A stretch of DNA of 5,943 bases from Lentisphaera sp. (GTDB lineage: Bacteria; Verrucomicrobiota; Lentisphaeria; Victivallales; GWF2-50-93), in the NCBI GenBank assembly GCA_020721745.1, contig DYMC01000147.1:1-5943 (forward strand). The letters run 5' to 3'. The position numbers were made by a program, and so were the translations under genes. Shown one piece after another: positions 5,747 through 5,943 of the stretch. Each line of letters opens with the position of its first letter. Position 1 is the first letter of the stretch. The notes below the pieces were generated by a model. It saw nothing but the letters and a program-made list of their open reading frames with translations, was not told the origin of the DNA and did not search any database.

Positions 5747-5943
5747 ATGAAGTTGAAATGGGGAATTGTCGGAGTTGGCTCGATCGCCGAGGCCTTCGCA
5801 CACGAAGTCTCGACGTGCAGGACAGGAGAACTGCGCTCCGTCGGAAGCCGCGACATCGCAAAAGCCCAGTCCTTCGCCGCGAAATTCGCAATTCCCGCCT
5901 CCTTCGGCAGCTACCTAAAATCCCTAAAGTTTAATAACCATGC
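5747..5943 (+). CDS. Gfo/Idh/MocA family oxidoreductase, N-terminal fragment (cut by window edge)
   Basis: The first 65 codons of an open frame that runs off the right edge. KWGIVGVGSIAEAFAHEV (4-21) is the nucleotide-binding Rossmann motif (GxGxxA) of the Gfo/Idh/MocA family. It is followed by ELRSVGSRDIAKAQSFAAKFAIPASFGSY (28-56), which matches the second strand and the following helix in family members. These enzymes oxidise or reduce sugars, inositols or their derivatives with NAD(P). The catalytic domain lies outside the window, so the substrate cannot be named. AGGGGA (5737-5742) lies 4 bases before the ATG at 5747-5749. It is transcribed divergently from lpxC. The last few codons are more AT-rich than the rest, but the frame and expected helix position still fit. 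Confidence 0.82.
   Translation, partial: MKLKWGIVGVGSIAEAFAHEVSTCRTGELRSVGSRDIAKAQSFAAKFAIPASFGSYLKSLKFNNH

Noticed and set aside
5630..5803. 58-codon upstream extension of the lpxC frame
   Set aside because: It crosses both promoters and part of the divergent gene and has no LpxC similarity. The ATG at 5629 with a ribosome site gives a normal LpxC N-terminus.
5922..5943. AT-rich last codons of the oxidoreductase as a possible assembly join or frameshift
   Set aside because: The frame stays open and the position fits the helix before the next strand of the Rossmann fold. The stretch is too short to call an anomaly at a window edge.

Overview
The window most resembles a piece of a Gram-negative bacterial genome. 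It carries a lipid A gene (lpxC) and a periplasmic disulfide reductase (dsbD). The flanking sugar-related genes (a GH78 alpha-L-rhamnosidase and a Gfo/Idh/MocA-type dehydrogenase) are the kind that saccharolytic PVC-group bacteria (Lentisphaerae/Verrucomicrobia-like) carry in many copies. That placement is inference from gene content and is only moderately likely.

Layout: almost everything lies on the minus strand, read from right to left. From about 5630 down to 933 there is one compact run: lpxC, a tandem-FabZ hotdog protein, hicB, hicA, ruvA, dsbD. Neighbouring genes overlap or nearly touch. hicB/hicA and ruvA/dsbD share ATGA stop-start overlaps, and lpxC and the hotdog gene are 2 bases apart. 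A hairpin followed by a T-run at 862-899 probably terminates this run. Beyond it lies the 5' part of a GH78 rhamnosidase gene, cut by the left edge. At the right edge, on the plus strand, the first 65 codons of a Gfo/Idh/MocA oxidoreductase run out of the window.

Regulation visible in the sequence: the 117-base gap between lpxC and the oxidoreductase holds two divergent sigma70-like promoters. Their -35 boxes cover almost the same bases, on top of a perfect 6-5-6 inverted repeat. A second promoter-like site sits in the 73-base gap just before hicB, so hicBA-ruvA-dsbD can probably be expressed separately from lpxC and the hotdog gene.

How the genes fit together: LpxC makes the committed step of lipid A synthesis, and FabZ-type dehydratases draw on the same 3-hydroxyacyl-ACP pool, so their pairing is functionally sensible. 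RuvA (Holliday junction) and DsbD (periplasmic thiol reduction) have no obvious link to these or to each other. The HicBA toxin-antitoxin pair looks inserted between the envelope genes and ruvA. I did not find a clearly new multi-gene system. The points most worth following up are the tandem hotdog protein with an altered second active-site loop, the overlapping divergent promoters, and the toxin-antitoxin pair embedded in a housekeeping transcription unit.
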